Shown here piece after piece: positions 39,300-48,200 of a DNA stretch of 64,000 bases. The stretch lies in the NCBI RefSeq assembly GCF_035918015.1, contig NZ_CP109132.1, positions 434,001 to 498,000 on the forward strand, read 5' to 3'. Origin of the DNA: Streptomyces sp. NBC_01754 (GTDB taxonomy: Bacteria > Actinomycetota > Actinomycetes > Streptomycetales > Streptomycetaceae). The stretch's first letter is position 1; every line of letters begins with the position of its first letter. The position numbers and the translations under genes were made by a program. The notes under the pieces were generated by a model that had not been told where the DNA came from, ran no database searches, and worked only from the letters and a program-made list of their open reading frames with translations.

Positions 39300-41390
39300 T
39301 CACAGGTAGGGGAGCAGCTTGTCGGGGGTGAGCGGCAGGGTGCGCAGCCGGGCCCCGGTGGCGTGGCGTACGGCGTTCGCGACGGCGGCCGCCGTGCCGA
39401 CGATGCCGATCTCGCCGATGCCCTTGCTGCCCATGGGGTTGAGGTGGTGGTCGTCCTCGTCGATCCAGTGCGCCTGAAGGTCGGTCACATCCGCGCAGGA
39501 CGGCACGTGGTAGGAGGCCAGGTCACGCTCGGCGAAGTCGCCGTAGGCCGGGTCCATGGTGCTGCCCTCGGTGAGCGCCATACCCAGTCCCATGACCATG
39601 CCGCCGATGAACTGGGAGCGCGCGGTACGGGGGTTGAGGATCCGTCCGGCCGCGAACACCCCGAGCATCCGGCGCACCCGGACCTCGCCGGTGAGCGAGT
39701 CGACCGCCACCTCCGCGAAGTGCGCGCCGAAGGCGTGCCGGGCGTACGGCGACTGCTGGGACGCCTCCTCCTCGGTGTCGGCGGTGGCGGTGACGCCCTC
39801 GGGCGGTACCGTGCCGCCTTCGGCCAGCCGGCGCGCCAGGGCGGTGGCGGCCTTGTGTACGGCCGTGCCCCAGGACGCCGTTCCGGAGGAGCCCCCCGCG
39901 ACGGAGCCGGTGGGCAGGTCGCTGCTGCCGATGACGATCGTGACGTCGTCCTGGGGGGTGCCGAGGGCCGAGGCGGCGATCTGGGCGAGCACGGTCCGCG
40001 CTCCGGTGCCGATGTCGGTGGCGTTCACCCGGACGGTGTACAGGCCGTCCGGCGCCGCGTGTGCCGAGGCGGCGGACGGCGACAGCATGGCCGGATAGGT
40101 CGCCGAGGCGACGCCCGTACCGAGCAGCCAGGGGCCTTCTTGCCGGACGGCGGGCTGCGGGTCCCTCTCGTGCCAGCCGAAGCGCCGGGCGCCCTCGTTC
40201 AGGCATCCGGCGAGGCCGCGGCTGCTGAAGGGGCGGCCGCTGTCGGGGTCGGCCGCCGGTTCGTTGCGCAACCGCAGTTCGACGGGGTCGATGCCGAGGG
40301 CGCAGGCCAGTTCGTCCATGGCCGACTCCAGGGCGTACATCCCCGGGCACTCCCCCGGGGCGCGCATCCAGGACGGGCTGGGTACGTCGAGGGCCACCAC
40401 CCGGTGCGCGGTGGTGCTGTGCGGGGAGGCGTACATGACGCGGGTGGGGACGGCGGCCTGCTCCACGAACTCCTTGATCCGGGAGGTGTGCGTGGCGATC
40501 TCGTGGGACACCGCGCGGAGCGTGCCGTCGCGGTCGGCTCCGAGGCGGACCCGCTGGATCGTGGGGGCGCGGTGCCCCACGAGCCCGGGCATGTACCGCC
40601 GGGGCACGGAGACCTGGACCGGTCGCCCGGTGACTCGGGTGGCCATGGCGGCCAGGACGGCCTGGGGACGTGTGGTGCCCTTCGAGCCGAAACCTCCGCC
40701 GACGTGCTCGGAGACGACGGTGATCTCGTCCGGTCCGAGTCCGAAGAGCCGGCCGAGGCTGTCGCGTACGAGGGTGGAGCCCTGGCTGGAGTCGTGGACG
40801 GTCAGGTGCCCGCCGGCCTGGTCGGCGGTGGACGCGTGCGGTTCCATGGGGTGGTTGTGCAGACCGCCGAGGGTGTAGGTGGCGTCGACGGTGACGGGGG
40901 AGGCGGCGAGTCCGGCCTCCGCGTCACCGCGTTCGCGGACGGCGGGGTAGCCGCCGTTGGCCGACTCGGGGGTGTACAGCCCGGGATGGTCCCAGGTGAG
41001 GACGGAGTCGTGGCCCTCGGTCTCGTACTCGACGCGGACGGCCTCCGCCCCGGCTCGGGCGGCCTCCAGGGTGTCGGCCACGACCAGGGCGACGGGCCAG
41101 CCCCGGTGCGGGACGCGGGTGTTCTGGAGGACGGCGAGGACCGGGTCGTCGGGCTCACCGAGCCGAGGCGCGTTCTCGTGGGTCAGCACGGTGTGCACGC
41201 CCGGCAGGGCGAGCGCGTCGGCGGTGCGGACGGCGACGATCCGCCCGCTCGGGACCGCGGCCGGCACGATCCAGCCGTGGAGGCGGCCGGCGGGGTGGTG
41301 TTCCACGGCGTAGCGGGCGGTGCCGGTGACCTTCTCCCGGCCCTCCCGGCGGACGACGGGCTCGCCCAGCGGCTGGGGGGCATGGCTCAT
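39300..41390 (-). CDS. Molybdopterin-binding subunit of a xanthine dehydrogenase-family aldehyde oxidoreductase (PaoC-like)
   Basis: The large catalytic subunit, 696 residues, of a molybdo-hydroxylase that resembles E. coli PaoC (YagR). The N-terminal a/b hammerhead starts GEPVVRREGREKVTGTARYA. Molybdenum-cofactor segments include VVSEHVGGGFGSKG and ATDIGTGARTVLAQI. The catalytic Glu lies in GSKGIGEIGIVGTAAAVANA near the C-terminus, as required for hydroxylase chemistry. It should oxidise aldehydes or N-heterocycles using water as oxygen donor, with electrons passing to the FeS and FAD subunits encoded upstream. No PaoD/XdhC-type cofactor chaperone gene is next to it. The 36-bp gap to the FAD subunit indicates one operon. 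Confidence 0.92.
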   Translation of the reverse strand: MSHAPQPLGEPVVRREGREKVTGTARYAVEHHPAGRLHGWIVPAAVPSGRIVAVRTADALALPGVHTVLTHENAPRLGEPDDPVLAVLQNTRVPHRGWPVALVVADTLEAARAGAEAVRVEYETEGHDSVLTWDHPGLYTPESANGGYPAVRERGDAEAGLAASPVTVDATYTLGGLHNHPMEPHASTADQAGGHLTVHDSSQGSTLVRDSLGRLFGLGPDEITVVSEHVGGGFGSKGTTRPQAVLAAMATRVTGRPVQVSVPRRYMPGLVGHRAPTIQRVRLGADRDGTLRAVSHEIATHTSRIKEFVEQAAVPTRVMYASPHSTTAHRVVALDVPSPSWMRAPGECPGMYALESAMDELACALGIDPVELRLRNEPAADPDSGRPFSSRGLAGCLNEGARRFGWHERDPQPAVRQEGPWLLGTGVASATYPAMLSPSAASAHAAPDGLYTVRVNATDIGTGARTVLAQIAASALGTPQDDVTIVIGSSDLPTGSVAGGSSGTASWGTAVHKAATALARRLAEGGTVPPEGVTATADTEEEASQQSPYARHAFGAHFAEVAVDSLTGEVRVRRMLGVFAAGRILNPRTARSQFIGGMVMGLGMALTEGSTMDPAYGDFAERDLASYHVPSCADVTDLQAHWIDEDDHHLNPMGSKGIGEIGIVGTAAAVANAVRHATGARLRTLPLTPDKLLPYL

Positions 41391-41426
41391 GGCGCAAGTC
41401 CTCGGTTGGTGGGGGTGGTTCGCGGG

Positions 41427-42425
41427 TCAGCCGGAGCGGTCGGCGCGGGCGGTCAGTGCGGTGAGCGCGCCGACGGCCAGGTTGCGGGCGAGGGTGACCT
41501 TGAAGCCGTTGTCCCGCAGGGGCTCGGCCGCGGCGAGTTCGGCGTCCGCCGCGCGGGCGAAGGTCTCCTCGGTCGCGGGCGCGCCCCGCAGCACGTCCTC
41601 GGCGGCACGGGCCCGCCACGGCCGGTGCGCGAGCCCGCCGAAGGCGAGCGAGGCGTGGGCGACCCGCCTGCCCCGCACGGTCAGGACCGCGGCGACGGAG
41701 ACCAGCGCGAAGGCGTACGAGGCCCGGTCGCGGGCCTTGCGGTAGAGGGAGTGGGCGCCCTCGGGAGCCGGCGGCAGCACCACGTCGGTGATCAGTTCCC
41801 CCGGCCTGATGACCGTGTCCTGGTCAGGGTTGTCGCCGGGTAGCCGGTGGAACTCGGTGGCGGACACGGCGCGTTCGCCCTCCGGTCCGTGCAGGTGCAC
41901 GGTGGCGTCGAGCGCCGCGAGGGCGACGGCCATGTCCGAGGGCTGGGTGGCGACGCAGTCCGGCGAATGCCCCAGGACCGCGAGATCGCGGTGGACGCCC
42001 TCGCGTGCCGGGCAGCCGGTACCCGGTTCCCGTTTGTTGCAGGGCTTGGAGGTGTCCTGGAAGTACGGGCACCGGGTGCGCTGGAGCAGGTTCCCGCCGG
42101 TGGTGGCGGAGTTGCGCAACTGCCCGGACGCGCCGGCCAGCAGAGCCTGCGACAGGACGGGGTAGCGCTCGCGTACGGCGGGGTGGGCGGCGAGGTCGCT
42201 GTTGCGCACGGTCGCGCCGATCCGCAGGCCGCCGTCGTCCGTGGGCGTCACCAGGTCCAGCGGGAGGCGGCTGACGTCGATGAGCAGACCGGGCGATTCC
42301 ACGCCGAGCTTCATCAGGTCGACCAGGTTGGTGCCGCCGCCGAGGAAGCGGGATCCCGGGCGCTCGGCGCTCACCCGGACGGCTTCGGCGACGGACCCGG
42401 GGCGCAGGTAGGCGAAGGGTTTCAC
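41427..42425 (-). CDS. FAD-binding subunit (PaoB-like, with FeS cysteine insert)
   Basis: A 332-residue FAD subunit of the xanthine dehydrogenase family. The FAD motif GSRFLGGGTNLVDLMKLGV (25-43) and SGQLRNSATTGGNLLQRT (101-118) are clear. As in E. coli PaoB (YagS), a Cys-rich insert follows: Cys119, Cys129, Cys138 and Cys157 (RCPYF, PCNKRE, TGCPA, PDCVAT), which in PaoB and 4-hydroxybenzoyl-CoA reductase-like proteins binds an extra [4Fe-4S] cluster. It starts with GTG 42425, overlapping the preceding gene by 4 bp. The insert marks the complex as PaoABC-like rather than ordinary xanthine dehydrogenase. Confidence 0.91.
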   Translation of the reverse strand: MKPFAYLRPGSVAEAVRVSAERPGSRFLGGGTNLVDLMKLGVESPGLLIDVSRLPLDLVTPTDDGGLRIGATVRNSDLAAHPAVRERYPVLSQALLAGASGQLRNSATTGGNLLQRTRCPYFQDTSKPCNKREPGTGCPAREGVHRDLAVLGHSPDCVATQPSDMAVALAALDATVHLHGPEGERAVSATEFHRLPGDNPDQDTVIRPGELITDVVLPPAPEGAHSLYRKARDRASYAFALVSVAAVLTVRGRRVAHASLAFGGLAHRPWRARAAEDVLRGAPATEETFARAADAELAAAEPLRDNGFKVTLARNLAVGALTALTARADRSG

Positions 42426-42994
42426 GGGGCCACGTCCTCGATCGCTTCGACGATCCGGGGGTAGGCGCCGCACCGGCAGAGGTTGCCGCTCATCCGTTCG
42501 CGGATCTCTTCCGGTCCGAGCGGTACCGGGGCACCGGTCGCGGCCTCGGCGGGCGGGGTGACGTAGGAGGGGAAGCCGTCCGCGGCCTCGTCGAGCATGC
42601 CGGCCGCCGAGCAGATCTGGCCCGGGGTGCAGTAGCCGCACTGGAGGGCGTCCCGTTCCAGGAAGGCCTTCTGGAGCGGGTGCAGCCGGTCGCCGTGGGA
42701 GAGTCCCTCGACCGTGGTGATGCGGGTGCCGTCCTGGGCCACGGCCAGCAGCAGGCAGCTGTTGGTCCGGCGGCCGTCGACGAGCACCGTGCAGGCTCCG
42801 CACTGGCCGTGGTCGCAGCCCTTCTTCGCACCGGTGAGTCCGAGGTGCTCGCGCAGGGCGTCCAGCACGGTGGTCCGGTGGTCGAGGGTCAGGGTCCGGT
42901 CGCTGCCGTTGACGTTCAGGGTGAGGGTCGAGCGGTCGTCGGAGGGTGGCGGCTGTCCGGCGTCCGTGCTGTCCCTCCAGATGATGGTGTCCAT
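42422..42994 (-). CDS. [2Fe-2S] subunit of the aldehyde oxidoreductase (PaoA-like)
   Basis: A 190-residue two-cluster ferredoxin-like subunit. The plant-type [2Fe-2S] site uses Cys60, Cys65, Cys68 and Cys80 (KKGCDHGQCGACTVLVDG, NSCLLL). The second, four-helix site uses Cys119, Cys122, Cys173 and Cys175 (LQCGYCTPGQI, NLCRCGAYPR). All eight ligands are present. E. coli PaoA carries a Tat signal, but this protein has a short hydrophilic N-terminus instead, so the complex is probably cytoplasmic. It is 39 bp downstream of the formate dehydrogenase-linked orphan gene, and its stop overlaps the GTG of the FAD subunit. Confidence 0.93.
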   Translation of the reverse strand: MDTIIWRDSTDAGQPPPSDDRSTLTLNVNGSDRTLTLDHRTTVLDALREHLGLTGAKKGCDHGQCGACTVLVDGRRTNSCLLLAVAQDGTRITTVEGLSHGDRLHPLQKAFLERDALQCGYCTPGQICSAAGMLDEAADGFPSYVTPPAEAATGAPVPLGPEEIRERMSGNLCRCGAYPRIVEAIEDVAP

Positions 42995-43033
42995 GCGCGC
43001 GTGTGCCTTCCGGGGTTCGGTGAGTGCGGGGTC

Positions 43034-43429
43034 TCAGGCGGCGTCGCGGCTTTCCAGCCGCAGCCGGACCTCTTGCTCCTGGTCGCCGGAGGCCGTCCCG
43101 ACGACCCGCACCGTGAAGGTGTCGGCGAGGTGCCGGCGGAGCCGGTCCACGGCCCAGTAGCCGCCCTGGGCCTCGACGGTGACCGGCCCGGAGAGCCGTG
43201 GCGGTGCGGCGCTCTCCTCGGCCTCGGTGACGTCGACGGTCGCCGTCCAGACGGTGGGGCGTACCGCGGAGGCATCCTCGGGCGGGTCGTCCGCCGGCCG
43301 GTCGGAGACGAAGGAGCGGCGCAGGACGTCGAACACGGTCCGCGCGTCCTCCTTCGGGCAGCCGGTCACTTCCACCACGACGTCGCCGCTCTCCCGGTGT
43401 TCCTGTGCGTGTGCGTCCGAGTTGTTCAC
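43034..43429 (-). CDS. Unknown protein translationally coupled to formate dehydrogenase
   Basis: A 131-residue hydrophilic protein starting with GTG 43429, overlapping the NrfD-type gene by 4 bp (GTGA). It appears to have an N-terminal strand-helix unit (DVVVEVTGCPKEDARTVFDV, with one Cys) and a C-terminal beta-alpha-beta unit (PVTVEAQGGYWAVDRLRRHL, then TFTVRVVGTASGDQEQ). No metal-binding motif or signal is visible, and I recognise no family. Its position as the fourth coupled gene of the operon suggests an assembly, regulatory or electron-transfer-related role in the formate dehydrogenase complex, which is inference only. Confidence 0.72.
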   Translation of the reverse strand: MNNSDAHAQEHRESGDVVVEVTGCPKEDARTVFDVLRRSFVSDRPADDPPEDASAVRPTVWTATVDVTEAEESAAPPRLSGPVTVEAQGGYWAVDRLRRHLADTFTVRVVGTASGDQEQEVRLRLESRDAA

Positions 43430-44361
43430 GCTGGTTCCTTTCGCTGGGAGAGCGCGGTGCGCCGTTCCAGGGCCTCGCGCTGCGGGGCGACGGTGTGGAC
43501 GGGGTCCTCGGCGGAGGCGATCCCGGCGGCGAAGACCCCGAAACGGGTGCAGGCGGAGCCCGCGAGCAGGGCCAGCCCCGCGGCCACCGCGGCCGGCCGG
43601 CCGCGGTGGCCGAACAGGACGGCTCCCGCGGTTCCGGCGGCGGTGAGGGCGCGGGCCGCCCGCATCAGCGTCCCGGCCCGGCCCTCGCGGTAGGTGACCG
43701 CGACGGATCCCAGCCGGCGTTCGGCGGTCCGGAACGCGGCGTCCTCCCCGACGGCCGCGAGCACGGCCCCGTACCGTGCCGGGGTGTTCTCGCCCAGGGG
43801 CCCGGTGACCAGCGCCATCCCGCAGGCGGCGGCGGTCGCCGAGGCCGCGAAGAGGTAGGGCAGTTCGCGGTGCGCGCCGTGCCAGGCGGGGACGGCGGTG
43901 TCGGCCGCGAGGACCGCGGTGTAGGTGGCGAGGAGGGGGCCGAGCACCGCGGCGCCGGCGGTGGCCGCCGCCCCGGCCTTCGGCAGCCGCCCGGTGACGG
44001 CGGTCAGGGCGGCCGCTCCCGCGGCCGGGCCGTAGGTGGCCAGCAGCCAGGAGCCCATGCTCATCGGTGAGGTCGGTTTGAAGACGCGCAGCATGTGGGG
44101 GAAGCGCGAGGGGCGGCCGAGGTCGTGGACGAGGGCCGCCGTGGAGAGCCCGACCGCCGCCAGCGAGGAGACCTTCAGTGCCTTCGCGGTCGTGGTGCGC
44201 CCGGTCAGGTGGGCCCCCGCGGCGAGGACGGACCCGGCTCCGGCCAGGCCGCCGAGGAAGAAGTACCCGGCGATGTCCTGAGGCGCCCAGGCGGGCGCCT
44301 TGACGACCGGGCGGCCGTAGTAGGAGTCGGTACGGGTACCGGTGGACGGGCCGGGAGTCAT
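43426..44361 (-). CDS. NrfD/PsrC-type membrane subunit of formate dehydrogenase
   Basis: A polytopic membrane protein of 311 residues in the NrfD/PsrC (polysulfide reductase) family. Segments such as AGYFFLGGLAGAGSVLAAGA, GSWLLATYGPAAGAAALTAV, LGPLLATYTAVLAADTAVP and AAGLALLAGSACTRFGVFAA indicate about eight helices, with the typical RPVVKAPAWAPQDIAGYFF opening. NrfD proteins have no heme and link the FeS subunit to menaquinone. This complex should therefore pass formate electrons to the quinone pool. It is coupled by ATGA overlap to the FeS subunit gene and by GTGA overlap to the orphan gene. Confidence 0.9.
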   Translation of the reverse strand: MTPGPSTGTRTDSYYGRPVVKAPAWAPQDIAGYFFLGGLAGAGSVLAAGAHLTGRTTTAKALKVSSLAAVGLSTAALVHDLGRPSRFPHMLRVFKPTSPMSMGSWLLATYGPAAGAAALTAVTGRLPKAGAAATAGAAVLGPLLATYTAVLAADTAVPAWHGAHRELPYLFAASATAAACGMALVTGPLGENTPARYGAVLAAVGEDAAFRTAERRLGSVAVTYREGRAGTLMRAARALTAAGTAGAVLFGHRGRPAAVAAGLALLAGSACTRFGVFAAGIASAEDPVHTVAPQREALERRTALSQRKEPA

Positions 44362-45287
44362 CGGCGCCCCTTCGTTCGGGTCGTTCGGGTGAGCGCGGGA
44401 AGCGCGAAGGACAGGGCGGCTCCCGCCACCAGCGACAGCGCGGCCGTTCCCGCGTGACGCCACATGGCACCCAGGTCGCGGGTGGTGACGACGGGGTCCG
44501 GGGGCAGCCCGTACACCTCGGGCTCGTCCAGGAGCAGGAAGAACGCGCCGTCGCCGCCGACCCCGTTGTCCGGATCGTGTCCGTAGAGCCGTGCCTCGGT
44601 GACACCGGCCTCGTGGAGCTGGTCCACCCGCAGCGCGGCGCGCTCGCGGAGTTCGTCGAGCGGGCCGAACTGGATGGACTCGGTGGGGCAGGCCTTGGCG
44701 CAGGCGGGTTCCTGGCCGGCGCCCAGCCGGTCGTAGCAGAGGGTGCACTTGAAGGCGCGTCCGTCCGTGGGGCGTTGCTCGATCACCCCGTACGGGCATG
44801 CGGGCACGCACACACCGCAGCCGTTGCAGATGTCCTCCTGCACGACGACCGAGCCGAACTCGGTGCGGAAGAGCGATCCCGTGGGGCACACGTCCAGGCA
44901 GGCGGCGTGCGTGCAGTGCTTGCACACGTCGGAGGACATCAGCCACCGCATGCCGGAGGCGTCCGCCCCGGTCCGCTCCGTGGCGCCCCCGCCGGTGTCC
45001 CGTTCGACGAGCGGCAGTTCGGTGCGGCCGGCCGGTACCGGCTGTTCGACGAAGGCGACGTGCCGCCAGGTGGAGGCGCCGAGCCCGCCGGTGTTGTCGT
45101 ACGACATGCCGGTCAGTGCCATCCCGTCCTCGGGGAGGGCGTTCCACTCCTTGCAGGCGACCTCGCAGGCCTTGCAGCCGATGCAGACGGAGGTGTCGGT
45201 GAAGAAGCCGACGCGCGGCGGTGCGTCCAGATGTCCCGCGTCCCGTGCCGGGTCGGGCTCGGGCCCGCTGAACAGGGTGTCCCTCAC
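44358..45287 (-). CDS. Formate dehydrogenase iron-sulfur subunit
   Basis: A 309-residue ferredoxin-like subunit with four cubane-cluster motif groups: CIGCKACEVACKEWN, CKHCTHAACLDVCPTG, CNGCGVCVPACPYG and CTLCYDRLGAGQEPACAKACP-type cysteines. This is the fdnH/fdoH pattern. Near the C-terminus a hydrophobic helix (HAGTAALSLVAGAALSFALP) probably anchors the protein to the membrane beside the NrfD subunit. It carries electrons from the molybdopterin subunit to the membrane subunit. The start is GTG 45287, inside the last codons of the catalytic subunit gene (GTGA overlap). Confidence 0.95.
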   Translation of the reverse strand: MRDTLFSGPEPDPARDAGHLDAPPRVGFFTDTSVCIGCKACEVACKEWNALPEDGMALTGMSYDNTGGLGASTWRHVAFVEQPVPAGRTELPLVERDTGGGATERTGADASGMRWLMSSDVCKHCTHAACLDVCPTGSLFRTEFGSVVVQEDICNGCGVCVPACPYGVIEQRPTDGRAFKCTLCYDRLGAGQEPACAKACPTESIQFGPLDELRERAALRVDQLHEAGVTEARLYGHDPDNGVGGDGAFFLLLDEPEVYGLPPDPVVTTRDLGAMWRHAGTAALSLVAGAALSFALPALTRTTRTKGRR

Positions 45288-48200
45288 GTCGCCTCCTGTG
45301 TTCCGGTCGTCTCCGTGACGCCCGCCCGCCTGCGGTACTCCGCGACGAACTCGGGCAGTGCGGGGCCTCTCGGCCTGCGGCCGGGGCGGATGTCGGCGGT
45401 GAGCGCCTTGTCCTCCTGGATCAGGGCGTTGGGGTCGAGCGCGATGGCGACCAGCTCGTTCGCCGCGTCGCCGGTGGACACCCCGTTGGGACCCCAGTGG
45501 AAGGGCAGCCCGATCTGGTGGACGGTACGGCCGTGGACGGTGAGCGGGGTGATCCGGGCGGTGACCATCACCCGGGCCTCGACGGCGTTGCGCGCCGTGA
45601 CGATCGTGGCCCAGCCGCCGTGCTCCAGACCGCGTTCGGCGGCGAGCTGCGGTGACACCTCGCAGAAGAACTCCGGCTGGAGCTCGGACAGGTAGGGCGA
45701 CCAGCGGCTCATCCCGCCCGCGGTGAAGTGCTCGGTGAGCCGGTGGGTGGTGACGATGTACGGGTAGACGGCGGCACCGGGCTCGTCCCCGCTCGGGTGG
45801 TAGCGGTTGCCCTCGCGCGGGTGCAGCCGCCGTACCGGGGACCGGGAGCACGAGGGGTACAGGGCGTTGGTGAAGGGCGAGTCCTGCGGCTCGTAGTGGG
45901 TGGGCAGCGGCCCGTCCTCCAGGCCCGCCGGAGCGTACAGCCAGCCCTTGCCGTCGGCCTGCATGATGAACGGGTCGTCGCCGCGCAGCGCGTCAGGACC
46001 GGTGGCGTCCGGGTCCGGTACGTGGCCGGGGGCCCGGTCGGGCACGAAGTCCGGGACGTCGTGCCCGGTCCAGCGCTTCTCGGCCTCGTCCCACCAGATG
46101 TACGCCTTGCGGTCGCTCCAGGGTGTTCCGTCGGGGGCGGCCGAGGCCCGGTTGTAGAGGATGCGCCGGTTGGCGGGCCAGGCCCATGCCCATTCGGAGG
46201 CGACCCAGTCCTGCTCGGTGTGGGGCTTGCGCCGGGCGGCCTGGTTGACGCCGTCCGCGTACACCCCGCAGTAGATCCAGCATCCGCACCTGGTGGAGCC
46301 GTCGTCCTTGAGCTCGGTGTACGCCGAGAGCGGTGCGCCGTCCGGGCCGTGGCCGTTGATCTCGGCGAGGACGGACGCGGCGACGGGCTCCTCCAGCGGA
46401 CCCTCCACGGGGTAGTCCCAGGTGAGGTCCTGCACGGCGCGGTCCATCGGGTCGGTGGACGCCGCGAGCCGCTCCTTGACACGGCGGCCCAGGTGGTACA
46501 TGAACCAGAGGTCGCTGCGGGCGTCGCCCTCGGGCTCGACGGCCGCGTGGTGCCACTGGAGCCAGCGGTTGGTGTTGGTGAAGGAGCCGGACTTCTCGGT
46601 GTGCGCGGCCGCCGGGAAGAAGAAGACCTCGGTGCCGATGTCCTCGGTCCGCATCTCGCCGGTCTCGGTCTCCGGGCCGTCCTGCCACCAGGTCGCGGAC
46701 TCGATGAGCGAGAAGTCGCGCACCACCAGCCAGTCGAGCCGGCTCATGCCGAGCCGCTGGAGCCGGGCGTTGGCGGAGCCGACGGCAGGGTTCTCCCCCA
46801 TCAGGAAGTAGCCCTCGCAGGTGCCGTCGAGCTGGGCCATGACCGTCTCGTAGGTGCCGTGGGAGCCGGTGAGGCGGGGCAGGTGGTCGAAGCAGAAGTC
46901 GTTGTCCGCCGTCGCGGCGTCCCCGTAGTACGCCTTGAGCAGGCTGACGAAGTACGCCCGCATGTTGCCCCAGAAGCCCTTGACCGTGCGGCTCGCCCGG
47001 ATGAAGGCCTCCAGGTCCTCGTGGGTGTGGGCGTGCGGCATCGGCAGGTAGCCGGGGAGCAGGTTGAACAGGGTGGGGATGTCGCTGGAGCCCTGGATGG
47101 AGGCGTGCCCGCGCAGGGCCTGGATTCCGCCGCCGGGCCGTCCGATGTTGCCCAGCAGGAGCTGGAGGACGCTCGCCGCGCGGATGCACTGCGAACCGGT
47201 GGAGTGCTGGGTCCAGCCCACCGCGTAGGCGAAGGCACTGGTGCGGTCCGGCCCGGAGTTCGAGGTCAGCGCCTCGCAGACCTCCAGGAACGTCTCGCGC
47301 CCGATTCCGCAGATCTTCTCGACCATCTCCGGGGTGTAGCGGGCGTAGTGGCGCTTGAGGATCTGGTAGACGCAGCGGGGGTCCCGCAGCGTGTCGTCGC
47401 GCGGGGGGCGGGGCACCGCCCGGGCGCCGCCGGATCCATGGGTCTCGGACTCTGCCGCGTCGTGGACGCGTTCGTGGTCCTCGGCGCTCTCGGCGTGCCC
47501 GCTCCGGCTCGCGTACAGCGCGTCGACGTCTCCCGAGGGGGCCTGCACCTCGGTCCCGCGGTACTGCCAGGTGTCGGCGTCGTAGTGGCGGCGCTCCTCG
47601 TCCAGTCCGGAGAAGACCCCGTCGAGGTCCTCGGTGTCCTGGAAGTCGTCACCGACCAGCGTGGCCGCGTTGGTGTAGTTGAGGACGTATTCGCGGAAGT
47701 CCTTCTCCTCGGTGAGGACGTGGTTGATGATGCCGCCGAGGAAGGCGATGTCACTGCCGGCCCGGATCGGGACGAACAGGTCGGACAGTGCACTCGTGCG
47801 GGTGAAGCGCGGGTCCACATGGATGATGCGGGCGCCCCGTGCCTTCGCCTCCATCACCCACTGGAAGCCGACGGGGTGGGCCTCCGCGAAGTTCGAGCCC
47901 TGGATGACGATGCAGTCCGCGTGCTGGAGGTCCTGCATGAAGGTGGTCGCACCGCCGCGGCCGAACGAGGTGCCCAGGCCCGCGACGGTGGAGCTGTGGC
48001 AGACCCGCGCCTGGTTCTCCACCTGGACGACGCCGAGTCCGGTGAAGAGCTTCTTGATGAGGTAGTTCTCCTCGTTGTCGAGGGTGGCCCCGCCGAGGCT
48101 GGCGATGCCCATGGTGCGTGCCGTCCGCACTCCGTCGTGTTCCCACTCCCAGGTCCGGCGCCGGGTCTCCACGACCCGGTCGGCCACCATGTCCATGGCC

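Noticed and set aside
39195..41843. 882-residue plus-strand frame opposite the molybdopterin subunit
   Set aside because: Gly/Val/Arg-rich antisense shadow. The minus strand encodes conserved motifs.
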